Assembly: GCA_965221445.1 (NCBI GenBank)
Contig: CBDCSF010000004.1
Span: forward strand, 1 to 64,000
From: MPNP01 sp965221445
GTDB taxonomy: Bacteria; Pseudomonadota; Alphaproteobacteria; Rhodobacterales; Rhodobacteraceae
DNA: 64,000 nt
Direction: 5' to 3'
Below the pieces are notes generated by a model. It was not told the origin of the DNA. It worked only from the letters and a program-made list of their open reading frames with translations, and did not search any database. Shown here in pieces: positions 61,891 through 64,000 of the stretch (its first letter is position 1; each line of letters starts with the position of its first letter). Made by a program: the position numbers and the translations under genes.

Positions 61891-63627
61891 ATGGCCTTTA
61901 CCAGATTGAGACGAAAGAACCAGATAAATACCCTGGATAACGGTATAATTGTCCTTCCGGATCCCAATTTCAGGGATATAGCAGCCTGTCGTCCTGAAAC
62001 CGGCGAATATTTCGTGGTGGAAGGTAAAAGGTGGGACAGGGATTTTACGGCCACTGTCCAGAAATACAATGCTACCGGCGATTTACCCGAGTTGGAAAAT
62101 AACAAGATTCGAGTTGTCACCATGGAAGATCTAGCAGCTCTCTATTCCGAGGCTGATATGGAGTTCAATTATGAGGACAATGATGATGCCCGGGTCATCC
62201 TCAAGCTCCATCAGATTCTCGAGGATGCAGCCAGGGCAAGAGCCAGCGATCTCTGGTTTACCCAGGAGGCAACCAAGACCATTGTACGGGTAAAGATTGC
62301 CGGCAGGGAATTCAATATGGGGAGATACCTGACGGTCAGTGAAGGCAGCAAGATCATTACGCATCTTTTCGACCGGCGTGATGAAGGCGGAGGTAACACA
62401 TCCATTGTCATCATGGCTTTCCAGAGTTTTGCCATATCCCCATCCAATGATTTTCGGCTTCCATTGGGAGTAATAAAATTGCGAGGTCAGAAGGGTTTCC
62501 ATGAAACCATAACCGGGGTTGGACAGCATGTAGTCCTGCGATTTTTCTATTCCGATCAGGCCCAACAGGAGACGGCCACCCTGGAAACGCTGGGTTTTGA
62601 TGATGATGTTTATGGAGCACTGTCCCGTTCCCGACGATCTCTCCATGGGGCCATTATAATCGGGGGAGCAACCGGTGATGGCAAATCGACCACCATGATA
62701 CGGTGTCTGACAGAACAGTATCGTGAACATGACGGCCGTATCCGGGTTGTTACGATCGAGGATCCGGTCGAATACAAGATGGACAAGGACGGTATTGTCC
62801 AGGTGCCCGTCCAATCGGCTGGTACACCTGAAGATCGCAAGGTTGCCTATCGCAAGGCGTTGATGCATTTCGTGAGGATCAATCCAGATGTTGGCTGTAT
62901 ATCGGAAATTAGGGACCAGGAGGCAGCAAAGGAGGTCTTGCAGTTCGTGGACACCGGACATCAGGTCTGGACAACCATTCATGTCAGTTCCGCCAACGCC
63001 ATTCTGTTCCGGCTAATCGACATGGGTATCAAGCCAACCGAACTGTCCAAACCCGACACGATTGCCCTCCTTATGAAACAGACCTTGCTGCCGATTCTCT
63101 GTTCACATTGTTCAATACCGCTAAGTGAAGCAACTGACCAGCAGAATCTGGTGGGTTCATCTCGCTCCTGGGATGATTATTTTCGACAGGTACTGGCCCC
63201 GGATCATACCAGGATCCGACTCCGTAATCGATCAGGCTGCAAACATTGTCTGCCACCGGAGATGGGGGATTCCGGCCAGCAGGCCTGGGCCGGTTATGAA
63301 AGACAGATAGCCGTGGCCGAAACCATTGAACCCGATGAGAAGTATTTGTTGAAAGTACGGGCAGAAGACATGCTGGGTGCCAAGAATTACTGGCTGCAGC
63401 CCAAGTCGGAAGGGGGAATGGGAGGCATGACAATTGCCCGGAAAATTGAGCTGCTCATTCGCCAGGGGCTGGTTGATCCACATGACGGCATACGCAAGGG
63501 GTGGGATCCGGCTGAGCAGTCAGGGCTAGGCAAACGGGGATCTGAAGTAAAAACTTCAGGGCAACGCAATGCGGTTGTTTTGAAACTGCCTTCATCTGAA
63601 AAACACCCTGTCCATTACGAGGTTTGA
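61891..63627 (+). CDS. pilQ: PilQ, pilus assembly ATPase (GspE/PilB type)
   Basis: A 578-residue ATPase from ATG 61891, right after the pilP stop. Walker A is GGATGDGKSTT near residue 257; the Asp box VTIEDPVEYKM near 290; Walker B CISEIRDQEAAKEVL near 335; the His box QVWTTIHVSSANAI near 357. A zinc-binding set, CSHCSIPL and CKHCLP, lies near residues 405 and 450, as in GspE-type ATPases. It powers pilin assembly in R64-type thin pili. Confidence 0.9.
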   Translation: MAFTRLRRKNQINTLDNGIIVLPDPNFRDIAACRPETGEYFVVEGKRWDRDFTATVQKYNATGDLPELENNKIRVVTMEDLAALYSEADMEFNYEDNDDARVILKLHQILEDAARARASDLWFTQEATKTIVRVKIAGREFNMGRYLTVSEGSKIITHLFDRRDEGGGNTSIVIMAFQSFAISPSNDFRLPLGVIKLRGQKGFHETITGVGQHVVLRFFYSDQAQQETATLETLGFDDDVYGALSRSRRSLHGAIIIGGATGDGKSTTMIRCLTEQYREHDGRIRVVTIEDPVEYKMDKDGIVQVPVQSAGTPEDRKVAYRKALMHFVRINPDVGCISEIRDQEAAKEVLQFVDTGHQVWTTIHVSSANAILFRLIDMGIKPTELSKPDTIALLMKQTLLPILCSHCSIPLSEATDQQNLVGSSRSWDDYFRQVLAPDHTRIRLRNRSGCKHCLPPEMGDSGQQAWAGYERQIAVAETIEPDEKYLLKVRAEDMLGAKNYWLQPKSEGGMGGMTIARKIELLIRQGLVDPHDGIRKGWDPAEQSGLGKRGSEVKTSGQRNAVVLKLPSSEKHPVHYEV

Positions 63628-63631
63628 CAAT

Positions 63632-64000
63632 ATGCAGAGAAGAAAACCAAATTGGGTTGTCTGGTTCTACAAACTCCAGTTTGATACTCGTGTACGAAGC
63701 GGTGTCTGGCGTCTGATCGGTGATCTGACCAACGAAAGTATGGGAGAAAGTGATGCCATTGAAGCGGTAATAGATATCAACCGGAAGAAGAAGCAGAATG
63801 CAGTCGTCTATATTCTGGGACGGTTGAGATACAGCATTGGCCAGAACACCTTTCCAGCGGAAATCAGCAAGTATGTTACGCCTTCGGAATCACTCATGTT
63901 TGGCTCCTGGGGATCCGCTGATGCCAGTAACATGTACAAGGCTGCCCACCGTATTCTCGAGATACAGCGAACCATGAAAAGAACCATTTTCGGTATTATT
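63632..64000 (+). CDS. pilR: PilR, inner-membrane pilus platform protein (partial)
   Basis: The first 123 codons are present; the gene runs off the window end. The N-terminus (KPNWVVWFYKLQFDTRVRSG), LTNESMGESDAIEAVID, and the block YSIGQNTFPAEISKYVTPSESLMFGSW followed by MYKAAHRILEIQRTMKRTIFG match the GspF/PilC-type platform protein PilR that follows pilQ in R64. The membrane helices lie beyond the end. Confidence 0.8.
   Translation, partial: MQRRKPNWVVWFYKLQFDTRVRSGVWRLIGDLTNESMGESDAIEAVIDINRKKKQNAVVYILGRLRYSIGQNTFPAEISKYVTPSESLMFGSWGSADASNMYKAAHRILEIQRTMKRTIFGII

Overview
The window is a 64-kb stretch of a large conjugative plasmid (or plasmid-like integrated element) from a Gram-negative proteobacterium. 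It carries most of an I-type (IncI/R64-like, Dot/Icm-related, type IVB) conjugation apparatus, the start of an R64-type thin-pilus (pil) operon, two iteron-type replication regions, and an accessory island. Lipoproteins, signal peptides and a secretin show a diderm envelope. A small GcrA-like DNA-binding protein hints at an alphaproteobacterium, but the host cannot be fixed from this sequence. No chromosomal housekeeping genes, rRNA or tRNA were seen.

Layout. 1-12.5 kb: a partial gene end, a giant strawberry-notch-type helicase, a PcfJ-domain protein, a small unknown, a DsbC-like periplasmic thiol protein, an IcmV/TraX-like membrane protein, DotA/TraY and an M15-type murein peptidase, probably one long operon. 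12.7-14.9 kb: a type IA topoisomerase. 15-22.3 kb: replicon 1, made of a frameshifted TrfA-like initiator, nine CGTCTATCCAT iterons, and an overlapping primase / RepA-type helicase / unknown-protein operon. 22.3-28.0 kb: accessory island with a truncated P-loop ATPase, a PD-(D/E)XK-like nuclease, transposase debris, an ATPase_2/DUF234-like protein and a minus-strand cassette of DUF4406 between two paralogous unknowns. 28.2-43.4 kb: the main T4BSS operon (IcmD, IcmJ, DotO, DotM, HTH protein, primase, DotI, DotH, DotG, DotF, DotE, lipoprotein, ankyrin protein, two exported proteins). 43.5-46.1 kb: DotL coupling protein. 46.3-49.7 kb: DotB, an IcmT-LysM fusion and an unknown, flanked by 117-bp direct repeats. 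49.9-53.1 kb: ankyrin proteins and an ATPase-ankyrin fusion. 53.1-53.9 kb: DUF5131. 54.0-56.3 kb: replicon 2 (putative initiator and four iterons at exact 22-bp spacing). 56.3-64 kb: an unknown with an SSB-like tail, then PilN, PilO, PilP, PilQ and the start of PilR.

How it works together. DotL, DotM and IcmJ form the coupling complex; DotO and DotB power it; DotI, DotE, IcmD, DotF and DotA are inner-membrane parts; DotH and DotG bridge to the outer membrane. The Pil proteins would build the mating pilus. Helicase, topoisomerase and primases prepare or restore plasmid DNA. Two dispersed promoter motifs tie the blocks together: an ACTAC/GTAGT-type element (upstream of topoisomerase, the icmD operon and dotL) and a TGTGTAT/ATACACA element (upstream of the dsb gene, initiator 1, the icmD operon, the ankyrin block, initiator 2 and the 56.3-kb gene). 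The most unusual points are these two putative regulons, two iteron origins on one element, ankyrin genes inside a conjugation locus, the IcmT-LysM fusion, and the DUF4406 cassette.
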